DNA of 64,000 nucleotides from Isoetes taiwanensis (lineage: Eukaryota; Streptophyta; Lycopodiopsida; Isoetales; Isoetaceae), in assembly GCA_021234155.1 (NCBI GenBank), contig JAJEKV010000063.1, positions 8,390,095-8,454,094 of the forward strand. Direction: 5' to 3'. The notes beneath the pieces were generated by a model, which did not search any database, was not told the DNA's origin, and was given only the letters and a program-made list of their open reading frames with translations. Shown piece after piece: positions 20,301-33,725 of the stretch (within the stretch, counting starts at the first letter, position 1; the number at the start of each line of letters is the position of its first letter). The translations under genes were made by a program, and so were the position numbers.

Positions 20301-23300
20301 ACTTGGATGCATCAGTGATAGGTCTCCCATATTGCATATTGTGGTTCACTTCTGCTCATTTTTGCACGCATAGGATATGCTACCAATTTTTGAGCGAATA
20401 CAACATGCTAGCGACATCAAATCTCAGCTTGAAAGAACTGTTGACGATGGGAATTATGCCAAGGTGTGAACTCTTTGTATTACTGCTTTTGCATATTTTG
20501 CATGGTTGTGATAGGAATTATCCTTTATGTATTCTTATGTTCAGGCATTACGGATGTGCTCAGAGTGTTTACAATCACTAGAGGAATGCTCGGAGCTTTT
20601 AGCCGTCCAGGACATGAACCAGAGCATTGAGGCAAGTTGATGTTATGATGAATTTAAACATGTTTTTCTGGGCAGGTCATGTACTCCTTGTGCCATATAC
20701 CATTATCCTTGTTGGGAACTTGACTGCTTAGTGTTAATCGTTTTTGCTAGTTCGTAAAGCTTGGATGGTCAAAGGAAAATATTTTAGATGCTCATTGCTT
20801 ACATCATCTTTGTCGGTCCATGTGAAACATATAGCATTCTCAAGTTAAGAAGACGTTGGCATACCTTTTGCAGGAATGGCTTCACAAAACCATACTCAAA
20901 GTTGATGCAGTTCTTCTTGATGTGTGCCACAAATTCGACGTTGAAAGATATGTTACTGTAAGTAGTTTTGAGGAACTTAATTGTTGTTAATATTTGTTAA
21001 ACATACGTTGGTCTTTTGTATTTTGCATAATTATTTTGCTATGCTGTTATGCAGGTTATCGATGCCTATGCAATAATAGATGACATTTCGAGTCTTGCCG
21101 ATAAGGTGCAAGCATTTTTTGCCCAGATTATTGTTTCAGAGACACATGCAGTTCTAAAGAAGTACTTCTATGAGGTAGGGCATCTAAGGACCATTTGTTT
21201 ATGTTTCGTGTATAAACTTATGTTCCATGCTACTTCAAGGTCTATATTGGCTCTGGGTTTGGTTATGCTGCTCAATTTTTTTGGCACAGCTGAAACCTGC
21301 ATTGGGGAGCAAAAACCTTTTTCTTCTGCAAATTTTCTATATGTGGATTCATTCCCGACAGTAGACTTTGAGTTGGAAACGATCTAATGTATCAGATCTA
21401 GTAATTTGGTACATTAATAATCTAATTTATTTAACGTGCCAGATCTAGTAATCTGGTTTACGCTCTGAGATTGTTTTCTGCTGATTCAAGGGATGTAATG
21501 CCTTTTACATTTGACATGTGAATTCCTGTGTTTTCTTTGGTTTTTGGTGGTAGCTGCTTGTTAAATCAACAATTACAGAGCTATCTTTATCGAAGCCAGG
21601 ATAGAAACTCATAATAGTTTTGTTGTAACAGGGGGAAGATCCAGATATTCAGAAAAAGAGCAGGTAATGTGCAACAGTTTGTGCACATGCTTATATACTG
21701 TATAATATCAGCATCAGAGAAAGCTGTAGATAGATATCTAGGTCAAAGGGACTGCTAGTTACTCAATAATAACTTACTGGATTTATGGTGCAGGCTTCCA
21801 TATAATGACCTCTGTCTTCGACTTCCAGAAGCAAAGTACAGAGCTTGCTTATATGAGACATTGGAAATCTTGTTTAATCTGTTGTGCTCTTATCATTTAA
21901 TGATGACATGCCAAGATGCCTTGAAGGTAACATCATCTATAACATGCTCATGTTCCTCATAATTTATGCCGTTAAAATGGTGATGTATTGGAAAGTGTGT
22001 CAAACAATATGGTTTATTCATTATTTGCAATATTGACAAGAAATTGTCTTTGCTCGTCACTCTTATTGCCACTGCTGGAAAGAGATTTTTATTCCTTTCA
22101 TTTTTCTATTTAGGCTCAAATTATTAGTATTCCAGATGGAATTGTAGTAAATGGTAAACACCAAAGAAGTCACAGCCATGGAAATTTGCGAAAGCTACAG
22201 GACATACGTCATGTTCATACTGGTTCTCTTTCATCATTTGAGAACTTCTCTGAGCGCCCTGCTGAGCTTCCCTTTGGCCAGACACTAACTTCTGAAGAAA
22301 CTAGCATTAAAGAGAAGTCGAGCGACGAGCCTGTGAAAAGCCTTTCAGGTTCTCTGGGGGAAGCTGCAGACGGGTTGGCATCTAATGGCATTAGTAACAA
22401 GTTAAGGTCGAATGCATTGTTAAATGCCTCAAAAGCTTTGGAGAAGGGTCGGAAGACTGTTTGGGAGCTGGCTGCTCGGCGTGTTTCTGCACTATTATCA
22501 TCCGATGCAATTTGTGCAACGAGTCCCCACAACTTTTTACAAAGTCTTGATTCTGTAAACAAATTTATTTTAGCTGGTGAAGCTTTTAGTGCTGCAGAGG
22601 CATTACCGTTGAGAGCAAAGCTTGTGAAACAGTGTGAAAAGTACTTTTCTACCTTTCATAGGCAGAATCTTGAAGTAAGCTCTTTGATATATACTTTTAA
22701 TTTTAAATATTCTCTTGGGGGGCAGGTTAAGATGGATTGCGTCTGTCCGTGGCAGGTTCTTCGTATGATGCTGGAAAAGGAGACTTGGCAGCAGATTCCG
22801 CCATCAGCTTTAAAGAATGTAAACTTGGTTGGGCTCACTGGAGATGGTGCTCCTGTCTTTGCTACGGCTCTAAAAGAAGCACATCCCAGCAGCATAATGG
22901 AGTCTGCAGTATTCAAGATTGGCGAACGAACAGATTCGCAGGACGGGTTCTCTGAATGGATGAGCAAGGGTAATCCATTTATGGGTAGCCGAGTATATGC
23001 ATCACAGGCTGGAGACATTGTAGAAGGAAATGGTGATATGAACATTGGGGAACCAGCAAACAGCACTGAAAACGGAGGCACATCTATGAAACAGACCAAG
23101 GATGACGACGAGGATGATGAAAATGAAGACCTTCTGGCAGATTTTATAGACGAAGACAGCCAGAAACCTGGCCATGTGGATAAGAGTTTTTCAGATGAGG
23201 ATAGTGATAAGTTCGTCCTCACCAATTCTTCAATCAGCATACTTAGGTATGGCATTATATTTGATAATTAAGCTTTATTCCTCCTACCCCTCTCTCCTCT

Positions 23301-26300
23301 CCTCTCCTCTCCCTCTCCCTCTCCTCTCCCTCTCCCTCTCCCTCTCCCTCTCCCTCTCCCTCTCCCTCCCCCTCCCTCCCTCCCCTCTCCCTCTCCCCCT
23401 CCCCTCTCCCTCTCCCTCTCCCTCTCCCTCTCCCTCTCCCTCTCCCTCTCCCTCTCCCTTCCCGCAGTATCACTTTCTAAGTTTTACAGTCCCAGTGTCT
23501 CAGCCTAATGCTGTTCCTGGTCGTTGTGCACCACATATCATGCTAGACACCTCACATGGACACATGTTTTTTGGTGAACCCTTTTAGTGAACAAAGGAAC
23601 AAACAAAATAAATATTTAATTTTATATTTCTGGAAGGTCTGAGTTTGTTTGCTTTCCGCAGGTGTATTGACAGATATGCTAGGTTGATGGTAATTCTGCA
23701 ACCAATAGCACTGGAGGTTTTCAAGGTATAGCACCGATTGGATGCTTCTTCATTACCAGGAAACTAACATGTCACTTGTTGAACATAGGGATCGTGCCAA
23801 ATATTTGAACTTTACTTTTTCACCATATTTAAAGTATTTGGGCAACGTGATGCTTTTAGTACTACAAGAGGCCAAGCAGATATGCCCAGTTGTAAGTCTG
23901 CTGACTATGTGCTGTTACTATGTTTTTTTAAGCATGTGTTAGATAAGACAAAACAATTGACTAGTAGTGACATGTGTCATCTTATTAGTGTAGTAGCGCG
24001 TAGATACAAGTCAGCCTGCACATTAGCTTAGGATAATGCAGAGCATTAGATTTCCTTTGCTTTTCTAAATCTTCATATCAATGGGGCCAATTTCTTCCTT
24101 GAGAGATCAACTGGTATCAGGTCCAACTCAAGGAGAATAGAACAGTGAAGGAAGAACATTGAAACATCCCAGCAAAAAGTAGAAGGGAAGTTGTACAGGT
24201 TCAATCAAAATGGTATTGCACGTTGGCATCACAGTTGACTCTTTTGTTCCCAAGGTGCATTCTGCCATTTGCAGAAACTCATCCCAGAGTTGGTCAAGGA
24301 AAAAGTTGCTTCTGGTGTTCAAGGGGAAAGACTATACAGAATATGGACTGCCATTTAGAATTGGACTGCAAAGATTGGGTTTGCTAATGATGTTTTTGAT
24401 TATTTCTTCTCCTTTCTTAATGTTTATAATTAATGTTCATTTAATCATTCGTGCCTTTATTAATTTTGGGGCTTGGACTGGGTACTACTAGAAAGTCAAA
24501 GACTTGTCTCACATCCTTGTTACCCTAGAGTAAAAATTGTAGACATTTAAGAGATCATTGTGCTGCTAGCTAAATGTCACAAATGTACTTTGACACCTCT
24601 GAAGATAAAAGAGGAAACAATGTGTGGCCATACCTTTGCATGCAAAACTTCTCAAATGCCGAATCTGGACACTGTAGACCATGCTCTATCTGGAATGTTG
24701 CACAGAAATTGGACACTAGAAAGCCTGTCTTGCCTCATCATGGCAGAGGAAAACTAAATACCGAGCCAAATCCATGTCTATTCTACAGTGTCCACTTTCT
24801 CAATATTGATTCGAATCATGACCTTCCGGATAAAGTACTATTCTTATAGGACAATTCAGAGTATCTCTCGTCAGCTGGAGGTTGAGGCTGTCCCTGCCGA
24901 ACATTCAATGGGCAGGGAACATACCAATGTTTCTAAAAGAAAAGGAGTTATCCAAGGGAGTGACACTACAGTTTCCCAAGATAGTGAAGCATCACGTTGC
25001 GAAGAGTGGCAACCTTCTGATGTTGATCTTGTTGTTAGATCTTAGGGGAAGTGGATTCAGAACAACAGTTCATTTTTCTGTATCCAGCATAGTATGAAAT
25101 AAGAGGAAGGTACCATTCAGGGACCCAACCACTTTGAGGCAGCTCGTGAACTTTCCAGACCAGAAATACCTTAACTCACCAAATTCAGAGAAATGTGCTC
25201 AAACAAAAAGAAGCTGATTCAGAATTAAAGCAAACAGTGCTGACTTCTTTTGTCATACTTGATCTGGCACCATCAGAAAATGGCAAAAAGGTTACGAAAG
25301 GACAGCTCCGAACGAAGAAAAGGGACAATTGGCATGTACAAAGCATCACAAGGATTTTTCAAGCCTTATAAGTGGGTGCATTAAAACTCGTAGGGTACAA
25401 ATTCATTGATAAGCTTTATCGCTATGTTTTAGTCTTTCTTTCTTGCTAGATTTAAATACACTTTCAGCTAGGAAAATGCTCCTAGATGTTGAAGACTTGC
25501 TGTATTTATTTGGTCTCATAGACCCTGGTCTCCTGTAGACATTAATAAAACTCTTCCTTTCTTTCTTTCATTTTTAATAATTTCAGCTATTGAAACTAGT
25601 ATGCTGTAGGTTAGCAGGTTCATGCAAGTGGTGAGGTAAAACTTATTCCATGCCCCGTAGTCTCTGCAATGAACTAAATGTTGGAAATGAATGCTAGTTT
25701 CCCCCACTGCAATACTTCCTATACCGGAAACAACATATCGTGCAACTCCAGGAAAGATTCTTCATAATGCCTTGCTAGTGCCATACGGTCCTGATGACAG
25801 GACCATCAATCCTAGATGAACGAGCAGGAACGTAAAATGACGAATAATATGCCTAAGAAGGTGAATTGCCATAGAGAACAAGTATTTATGTGATTAATAA
25901 GTTCCTAACCTGAGAATGTAACATTGTATCGTAAACATGCTGAATATTTCTTATTGACGGTGCATGGAGTTGATTCCAACTGATAATTCCTCTGATATGT
26001 TTCAGTGCTCACTAGCCGGCTCCGAGCAACACTGGTAAGGATATCTCAACAACTTGAAGAGCAGCGCTTGAAAAGTTCAAATGGTTCTAGCACTACCCCA
26101 CTAGGTGCCTATGTATCTGATGTTGCAGCTTCTGGGCCACCTGGGCAAGGAAGTGGAGCAGGCATGATTTCTTCCAGCAATTCTTATGCAATGAAGGTGT
26201 TTTCCAGCACTATCTGGACATAGTATTTCTGTGGATCAATGGTTGATATTACCATAAAAGACAAAAAAGAAAAGAGAACGAATTATAGAAATGTGTCTGT

Positions 26301-28883
26301 TTTTAACTTTTATGGTAATTTCAAGATTTTCCTAGCATAATCTTCATAGCATATGGTATGCCAATAATGTTTGTGTTTAACGTTCCTGATGATTTTGGAA
26401 TTTTCTAGCATAACCTTTGTATGCCTAAATTATATATTTTTAGTTCCCTTAAAGATAGAATATCTAATGCAAACGAAGCATAAGGTCTTTTTGTTAGGTA
26501 TAGCTTTCATATTAAGAACTATAAGTTACATTTTCTTGGGGTAGATGTTTTAGACAATTCTATCTTGCACAACAAATATAGCTAATAAAGATGTTGCAGC
26601 TCTTGCTGGTTTCTTAGTTATCTTCTGACTATATTGTTGTACATACCTTTGTATATATACAGGAGCGTGCTGTGGCATCAGAGTCCTTGGTAATTCTTGC
26701 TAACATGTTGAGAAGAAGCCGCTCCAGATTTCAGAGTCTTCTACCACAAACTACTTCTATTATAGACCAGTTTTTTAGTCGTACGGTAGGCCATCCTTTA
26801 ATAATGCCTGTAGAACTTTTGGATATATTCTGGAGTCATTAAATTTGCTGAATTTTGGATGCATGTCCTGGCTTTGCACAGGTAGATGTCGTTGACGATC
26901 TCAGAGAGCATGTTTATAAAACAGCTGCAAGGCTGCTTCTCAATTTAAGCTGGTAAATCAAACTTGATTGTTTGCATGTTTAATTTGGTGATAGACATAA
27001 TTGAGTTTGTGGATGACTGAAAAGCTGTTGAAAGCCACTGGTAAAGAAAATTATTTGCAGGTATCCGGATCGTATATCAAACACGAAGTGGGACCTAAAG
27101 GAACTTGGCACTGAACATAATGGGTGCGTATGTTTTTGTTTTTTCCACTGAGAAAAGGCATACTTGTCTCAACTTTTCAGATTCAAAATTCAAGTATCAT
27201 CTGTCTGCTGATTCACATGCTACCAATATGTTTTTACAATGCACTTTAAAGGAATACTTTCCAAACATCTAAGGATCGAAATATTTCTGGGTACTGTGGC
27301 TGGAAGGTGTCGTGTAGAAAGTAATTTGTTGGTTTTTGTTCTGACTCTACTAACTAGCACATCATCTAGCTTTCACAAGCAAAAATTTATCCTATAATGA
27401 AAGTCAGTCATAGCTTCTAGTATTATCACTAATAAAATATCATAAAGAGGGTATATAACTAAGGAAGTTCAGTATTGGTTCAACTTGAACATGCGATACT
27501 GTCTTATTGTACGTTGATGGCATTTTATTTATTTTTTCCCTCCTCCATAGTGGACATTTTTCTCCAGCTGAACTGAAATGCCTGGCTTGCTTATGTAGGT
27601 ATGTTGACCTTCTCCTTGGGGAATACAAACACTACTCAAACAGGTTGTCCCAGGCTGGAATTCCCAAGGAGGTATATTTTGATGCATTTTGTTTCCACTT
27701 CTTTTCTGTTGTGTCAAACGTACAGGAAGACCTGATTTTGATGTGGGGCCTTTCCTATACGTCTGCTGAATGAAAGATCAGAAGCAAATTCATTTTCCTA
27801 CAATACTAAAACCTGTCTCTGATCCCCTGCATTGGATAGATTCCAGGAATAAACATGGTCCTTGTCACAGAAGCTACAAAATCCTCCTCTCTTCATTTGA
27901 TACTTGACAAATGGTCCATTTGCGGAGCATTATTCTATTGTGAGATCATGCATTGTTCCTTCATTATTTTGCTTGATGGTCCGACGACGGGCCTGTCAAT
28001 CCTAGATCAACAAGCAGGAATGCAAATGATAAATGATGTTGGATATGTCTAAGAATTTTTTGTTGTGACCCACTTTGGAGTTTCGTTGTGTCACAGCTTG
28101 GACAGATTGCTTGTAATATGAAGCTTAAGTTTTGTGGTCTCTAAGGTTTGTTAAGCTTGTTTTGGAAATGGTGTTTCTCAGATACTGCTGTGCCTTTCCT
28201 TCGTATACTCTTTCTACTATGGTTATGTATGACATCGCATGAATGATCAGGTCCAGGCTATGTTGTTGGAATATGGTGTCATGATGATCGCAGAAACCCT
28301 TGTTGAGGGCATCTCACGTGTTAGAAAATGCAACAATGAAGGACGTGCGCTTATGTCATTAGATCTCCAGGTTGATAATGGTGGTTTATTTTCTTGTATT
28401 TATGCATATATTTCTGACGATTGATAATTTCTTTTGCAGGTATTGATAAATGGGCTGCAGCATTTAGCACCAGTGAAATTGAGGTCTATTTTGCAAATTG
28501 TAGAAACATATATAAAGGTATTTTTTTATCCTGTTTATTGAGAACTACTTCAATCTGTCTATAAGGAAGAGGTCATGTTGATCACGATCATAACAATAGT
28601 GTAATCTCAACATTTCTAGGTTATTTTATAGTTTGTTTTCTTCTTTGTTGAACAGGCATTTTATCTTCCGGAAACTGAATACTTACATTGGGTTCGGGCA
28701 CATCCGGTATGTCAACTTATTTGCCGGAGTCCTTTATGTGGTATAACTAATGCAAAAAATGTTTTACAGGAGTACTCTAGAGGGCAAGTAATTGCACTGA
28801 TCAATCTCGTCGCTTCCACAAATAATTGGAAGAGGAAGACAAGAACGGATTTGTTGGATAAAATAGAGAATGGTGACTTTTGA
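17301..28883 (+). CDS. VPS50: VPS50 / syndetin, EARP tethering-complex subunit (25 exons)
   Basis: Subunit of the endosome-associated recycling protein (EARP) complex, which tethers vesicles at recycling endosomes. Exons: 17301-17387, 17998-18165, 18664-18738, 19065-19143, 19315-19379, 19454-19543, 20374-20463, 20545-20631, 20874-20957, 21055-21174, 21632-21663, 21794-21926, 22114-22674, 22756-23246, 23662-23725, 23789-23891, 26006-26196, 26663-26785, 26882-26952, 27061-27123, 27599-27671, 28251-28370, 28440-28517, 28656-28706, 28770-28883. These sum to 3213 nt, an unbroken 1070-residue protein, near the usual plant length. Family signatures include SDRPEVPARAAAAAAVAR across exons 1-2, QVMEHHEEMVKGMQLV, ICKNGRRHL, the DUF2451 part after residue about 720 (RCIDRYARLM, HNGYVDLLLGEYKHY, SLDLQVLINGLQHLAP) and C-terminal ALINLVAST. 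An acidic run (DDDEDDENED) sits near residue 675. Exon 8 ends at a GC donor and exon 1 at a weak GTTCTG donor. I first considered VPS54, but the NGRRHL and C-terminal motifs are those of VPS50. Confidence 0.93.
23283..23462 (+). repeat. CCCTCT/CT polypyrimidine microsatellite in VPS50 intron 14
   Basis: About 180 bases contain only C and T, built of CCCTCT hexamers with CCTCT variants. It lies inside the 415-bp intron between exons 14 and 15 on the coding strand. It could act as an extended polypyrimidine tract or form H-DNA, but it begins only about 40 bases after the donor and ends about 200 bases before the acceptor. Confidence 0.95.
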
Positions 28884-30224
28884 CTACGGGTACCATAGCA
28901 TACCTGAGAGATTCAGTAATAACATTTCAGCTCACATGCTTACAGTTTAGATGGACCCATGGGGCGAGCACTACGTCATGGATTTAGGCAGGACAAAGGT
29001 ACACACAGGTGGCGCAGCCAGGAGGTTCCAAGAAGGTTGCAAAAGAATTGGATTAGAGACCTGAGTAAATAATTTTTACCGATGCAGCAACTTTATTGGA
29101 TGGTACAGAATGCACTTGTTGAGCATTTGGTCCTATAATTTTGATTCAGATTCAAGCTAATTGCGAATTCAGCGGCAAGTCTATGGAATGTACACTACTC
29201 TATATGGGATCAATTATTTAGCCCACGGGTGAAGTGTATATAATTCCCCTGAAGCCTAGTTTCATATGACTAGATCAGGCAGTTTGTATGTACCATATAT
29301 TATAAAAAGATCTTTATTTCGAGGAAAATGTTTTCCTTATGCAAGGGAAGCTTTCTGTAATTATCAGAGCTGGTGGCCTATTCAGGTTCACTAAAATTTA
29401 TTTTGATTGACCAGTTTTAAGGGAACTATTATGAAATATCAATCAAGTTCCAGCTGGTTATATGTGGTGTTCATGCTTTATAAGCTAACCAGATCGTTCA
29501 ATAGAATGTTGGCCTCAATAGGATGCCAATCCCAATGGTTATGATTGACATGCACCAGGTAATCTAACGGACACCTAGCTTCCAAAGTGCAAAGCCAAGA
29601 GACTCTTGGGGCTGGGCACCCAAGCCACATCTGGAAGTCAAGAAAGTCTGCCTCACCCATGACATCCTAGTAACCTGTAGTTCTTCTCCAATATTTATGG
29701 TCAAGGCTGTCAATCATCCTCAGCTTCTGCATATGCCAACTCATGAAGTTGAGATTGTGGATTTGTCCCTGCTCATCAATCACCGAAACGAGCTTGCACA
29801 ACATATGCCAACTCATGAAGTTGAGATTGTGGATTTGGGCACAAACAACTCATGAAGTTGAGTTTGTGGATTTCCGCACAAACAATCTGATCCTCTGAAA
29901 AAAATGGGTCTGAATGGACTCACCGATTCGGAATACGCCTATATATCGGGCCAGCATCAGTTTGTCAAATGTTGCCTTGACATGCTATTTAGTATGGTCG
30001 TTTTGTCAAAATTTGCCTTTGACATGCTGGGTTAATATGCAATTTCTTCTTTATACCTTTGAATCTTTATAAGACCGTGCAAAGACATCCTTAAATTTCT
30101 TGAGAAGTACCATGGATTGTGCTCAGAGAGCAGAAGGATTTCAGAGTCAAACATAATGTGATGTAAGCATTTCATGCTTTCAAGATGATTTTTGTACGTA
30201 TGGCATGGTTGACGCACATTTAGA
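28884..30224. other. VPS50 3' flank with short direct repeats
   Basis: The first several hundred bases should contain the VPS50 3' UTR; no unambiguous polyadenylation signal can be chosen. At 29738-29872 a 27-base block beginning CAACTCATGAAGTTGAGATT occurs three times; its first 15 bases form a near-palindrome. No other gene is visible. Confidence 0.5.
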
Positions 30225-31060
30225 GCCACTTGAACATATTTTTCAAAGATGCATAGGCACATGCATCCCAAGAAGTGCACCTTTCTAGTCATCTTTAGCA
30301 AGCTCCTTTGCCAGATAGTCAGTAAGGAATGTATCAGTAAGATAAGTTGCATCCTCCAAATGACATACCAAAAAATGTCATGGAAACACGAGCCTTCTCG
30401 GGGGCAGATCAACCACTATGATTCCTTCATCCCAAGGCTGGCAAGTTTGACAGATACAATTCATAAACTTACCTTAAAACACTATCATCTAGGAAATCAA
30501 AGCACGTTTCAACAATTGAAGGTTTTCATGTGCCAAATAAATGCCTGGATGGAGGGCTTCTTGTGGAAAACTGGTAGCGCATCAATACGAGGGGCATTAG
30601 CCTCGAGTGGTGTTGCCGTTACTGGTTTCTGGTGCCAACAGAAATTTCAAGCACTAAAATTACCTGAAATAAAATTTAAGATATAAAAAGCTAGGATCTT
30701 CAACCATCTGGTGGTTTGTATCCACGTAGATGTCTCAGAATTTACCATTGGTGTAGTTCCTGCCAAGGAATTTCATCTAGACTGACAAATCTTGTCCCAT
30801 ACCACCAATCAACTTTTACATTACTTGCTTGGCAATCAAATCGTGTCTTTTTGTGGACCATCAACCTCTTGTATATCTCATCAACAAAACCAATCCACAA
30901 GATTCATCAGGCTCTGGTATATTTCATAAAAAAAAACCAATCCACTGGATGCACCACACGATGGGTATTACTCGGCTTAAAGTTTGTTGTACAGGTTTGG
31001 GAAGCGCTTTTTCGGGCGAGGTTAGTTCTTTTAGATGTAAAATCATCTTTACCCATAGAG
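30225..31060 (+). pseudogene. Ty3/Gypsy pol relic: RT C-terminus to RNase H
   Basis: The plus strand shows, across frame breaks, MHPKKCTF (Gypsy RT NPKKCxF motif), IVSKECISK (normally VSxEGI), YDSFIPRLASLTDTIHKL (YRRFIPxLAxLTxPI motif), FQQLKVF, then FVDHQPLVYLINK (RNase H VDHxALxYLxxK) and TTRWVLLGLKF (RIARWxLLLxEF). The order is right for one Gypsy element, but stops and frameshifts destroy it. It belongs to a different Gypsy group from the 9.5-11.8 kb relic, because the connection motif is YxRFIPxLAxLT rather than FLGLTGYYLKF. Confidence 0.8.
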
Positions 31061-33250
31061 ATGTTTTTCCTGGAACAACGGGATTCCCATGTTTTAGTCA
31101 TTACCAACACTATTAGGAATTGCATTATTTTTTGATAGGGACGCAGCTGAGGGCCCCCCTCTTTAACTTCAATTTAGCATCCTATGCCCGAGGAATATGA
31201 ATAAGAGAAATTGTACCATGTGACATGGCAATTTAAATTGTCCGTAGACAATGCATATGAAATATTCTAAATTTAGTTAAATATCCGACGACATTTATAA
31301 TCAGACATGATGTATCCATCCCCCATTCTTGGATTCTCATAAGGGAAAATCCTTGGGGAGGTGGGTTGATAAAGTATGATGCTGGATGCTGTTGGATGTG
31401 CCAATTTGAGGGCTGAGATTGAAAGGCCCGCACTGTTATATGACATGAGCAAGTGGTCTAGTTTGGCAACAAGCGTGAGGCGAGATTAGGATTGTTCATC
31501 GCCAGAACCAGATTGCATGCGTGTTTTTCCTTTATAGATGGAGCATCCGATTGTTGACAAGAAAAAACTTTGAACGCGTGGTTATGGCTTATTTTGGATT
31601 TCAGACGACGACTTCAGGAAGTCTTTTGACAAAGGACCTTTTCTGTTGTACATAAAAAATTTGCACGACGAGCCTTAGATTTAATTTTAAGCCCTGTTTT
31701 AATCACTCTGATGCAGTTTGCAAAGTTTTTTATTAGAATTAAGTTCATAATTGAGTCTTTTGCAATCTTCATGTTTTCGTAAGGAAAGAATTCTTTCGTG
31801 CAGCTCAAGCTTTAGAGCTCAAAATTTTGAGTCCATATGTCCAAGCAATAGCAGCAAGCTTTCAGTAAGGGATAAACTTCCTCCATTTCTTGCTGCCTCA
31901 TCTTCATAGTTGAGAAAGATCTTTGCTAGACCTAAAATTATTCTACAAAAGTTTGTATGTGATGACAAGGAAATGACTATAATGCCTTTGGAGTCTTTGT
32001 TCAAGCAATTGTATAAATTTTTTATATCACCCCTAGTATATAAGTAGCCTTAATGGAAATCACCCCACAACTGGCCATTAAGTCTCTATAAAAGCATCCC
32101 AACAACTGTCTTTGTTTGTATTGGATATTTGTTATAAGACAATATTGAAATATTTAATGATCAAAATAGCCTGGTGACTGCAAAATGCATTTCGTTTGGA
32201 GATTACTTGATAATGATTCAAATGCTTTCAATCCACCTGAGGGAGCATGTCTTCTGCACAATCTGGCAAGGAGCACCTTAGATCTATCTATGAGAACCTA
32301 GACAGCTAATTTTGTAGTACCTTTTCAACCATCTATGAGAACCTAGATAGCTTTTCAAGCGCTATCAGAGCCCACTCTTTATGGAAGACAAAAAATCGAA
32401 TCCCATCCAATAATTAATTGCAGAATGATGAAACAAAAACAAGGTTAAGCTAACTGTTTATCGAGTTTCTGTGAAGGAAGCTCCAGATTTGTTAATAATA
32501 ATTAATAAGCTGAACAGAAACATGTAGAAATTTTTAGAAGAGTGCAATCAACTAGCTACAGCTAAATCTAATCTTATTTTATTGGAATGGGCGAAATCCC
32601 AGCTTCAGGGATGGTCGAACCATTTGTCCGTATGAAGCTAAACCTAATCCTACTTTACGATTGTATCACCAGAATGGGATAACCCCAAACTCTAGAGATG
32701 ATCAAATTATCTGTCCCAGAGGCTATTCAATGTTTTTTTTTTTTTTTTTTTTTTTTTGAGACTAAGAGTGGATTTTTTTTCATTAATCAAAAAAAGCCAT
32801 GCATTATTCTGCTAGAAATAGCAAAGTAAAAAGGAACCATGAAGCATCATAATACATATAGCCTTCCCTTAGAAGAGAAAAGGCTTTTTGTTAATCTGAG
32901 AGGACAATTAGTTTAAATTTAAACTAGTTCAAGCTTTGAGCCCACAAAAATCTATTCAATCTGAAGTTTCCAGATCATAGACTCCAAAGCTGCAATTGAA
33001 ATGTGCAGTCATGACTCCCTGAAGCAAGTAAAAGAGCTCGAAGGCTATAGCGATGAAATATCCACGAGGAAGCCCATGTGATACCGATGGAATACAAAAC
33101 TGAGGAGTTAATGGACGGGGAAGCACAATGAGCAGTTAGATGGTGCCTTAAAGGCGACTCGCGCGAAGTGGATGGCAAGAAAGATATTTACTCACGCCAA
33201 CTAACGCAGCTCCACATTTCAATCGGGATCGGCGAAGCGACACATCAAGC
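31061..33250. other. Anonymous stretch with a T-run
   Basis: No gene is recognised. A run of about 23 T bases at 32735-32757, followed by a T-rich stretch to about 32780, could be the poly(A) tail of a minus-strand retroposon; the sequence to its right (32758-32960) is non-coding. ACCTAGATAGC/CTATGAGAACCTAGA-type short duplications occur at about 32290-32350. Confidence 0.4.
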
Positions 33251-33339
33251 GGCATCAAATGGCATATACCACTAGCCTAGAAACTAACTGCATATTGGGA
33301 AAAAACGGAAAACGAAAAACCAAAAGTAGATATATATAC

Positions 33340-33580
33340 AAGTCACTTAGCACGTCCTACGATGCATGTTCAGACGGTGCAAGTTTAACCACTAAGCTTT
33401 GTGCTTTTAAAACATACAATTATACTCTAAATTCTGACAATTTAGTTTTATGTGCATACTCTGACGCAGCTTGGGCTGGGGACCTAGATACAAGAAGATC
33501 CACATCTAGTTATGCTCTAGTTCTTGCAGGAGGGATAACATCATGGAGAAGCAAAAAACAAATCCTTCGTTGCCATGTCA
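33340..33580 (+). pseudogene. Ty1/Copia RNase H fragment
   Basis: The plus-strand frame contains LCAYSDAAWAGDLDTRRSTS, followed by SYALVLAGGITSWRSKKQ. This is the Copia RNase H signature (YxDxDWAGDxxxRRSTSGY and ISWxSKKQ). The protein stops soon after, and neither the LTR nor the rest of pol is nearby. It is an isolated fragment, unrelated in position and orientation to the Copia element at 58.8-64 kb. Confidence 0.85.
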
Positions 33581-33725
33581 TCAGCTTCTTCACACTAGCC
33601 ATATCTATTTTGATTGCTAGTTTGAAGACAACATGCATATAAAGAGAAAAGAAACTCCATGCTTGGGTGACTTAAAATATCTATGTAGCAAACAATCTCA
33701 TTGTTATGTATGGTGAGTTTGGAAC

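Noticed and set aside
23174-23587. Long plus and minus open frames over the CT-rich tract
   Set aside because: Low-complexity Ser/Leu/Pro or Glu/Arg/Gly strings are produced by the microsatellite in an intron.
24266-24430. Possible extra VPS50 exon (KLIPELVKEKVASGVQGERLYR) in intron 16
   Set aside because: The phase-consistent exon is 23789-23891; this block contains a stop and does not match the family.
17301-28883. First read as VPS54 (GARP subunit)
   Set aside because: NGRRHL near the N-terminal coiled coil, the RPEVPARAAAAAAVAR start and the DUF2451 C-terminus are those of VPS50/syndetin.
29738-29872. CAACTCATGAAGTTG triple repeat as a regulatory array
   Set aside because: Only three copies in decayed sequence next to a Gypsy relic; more likely element debris.
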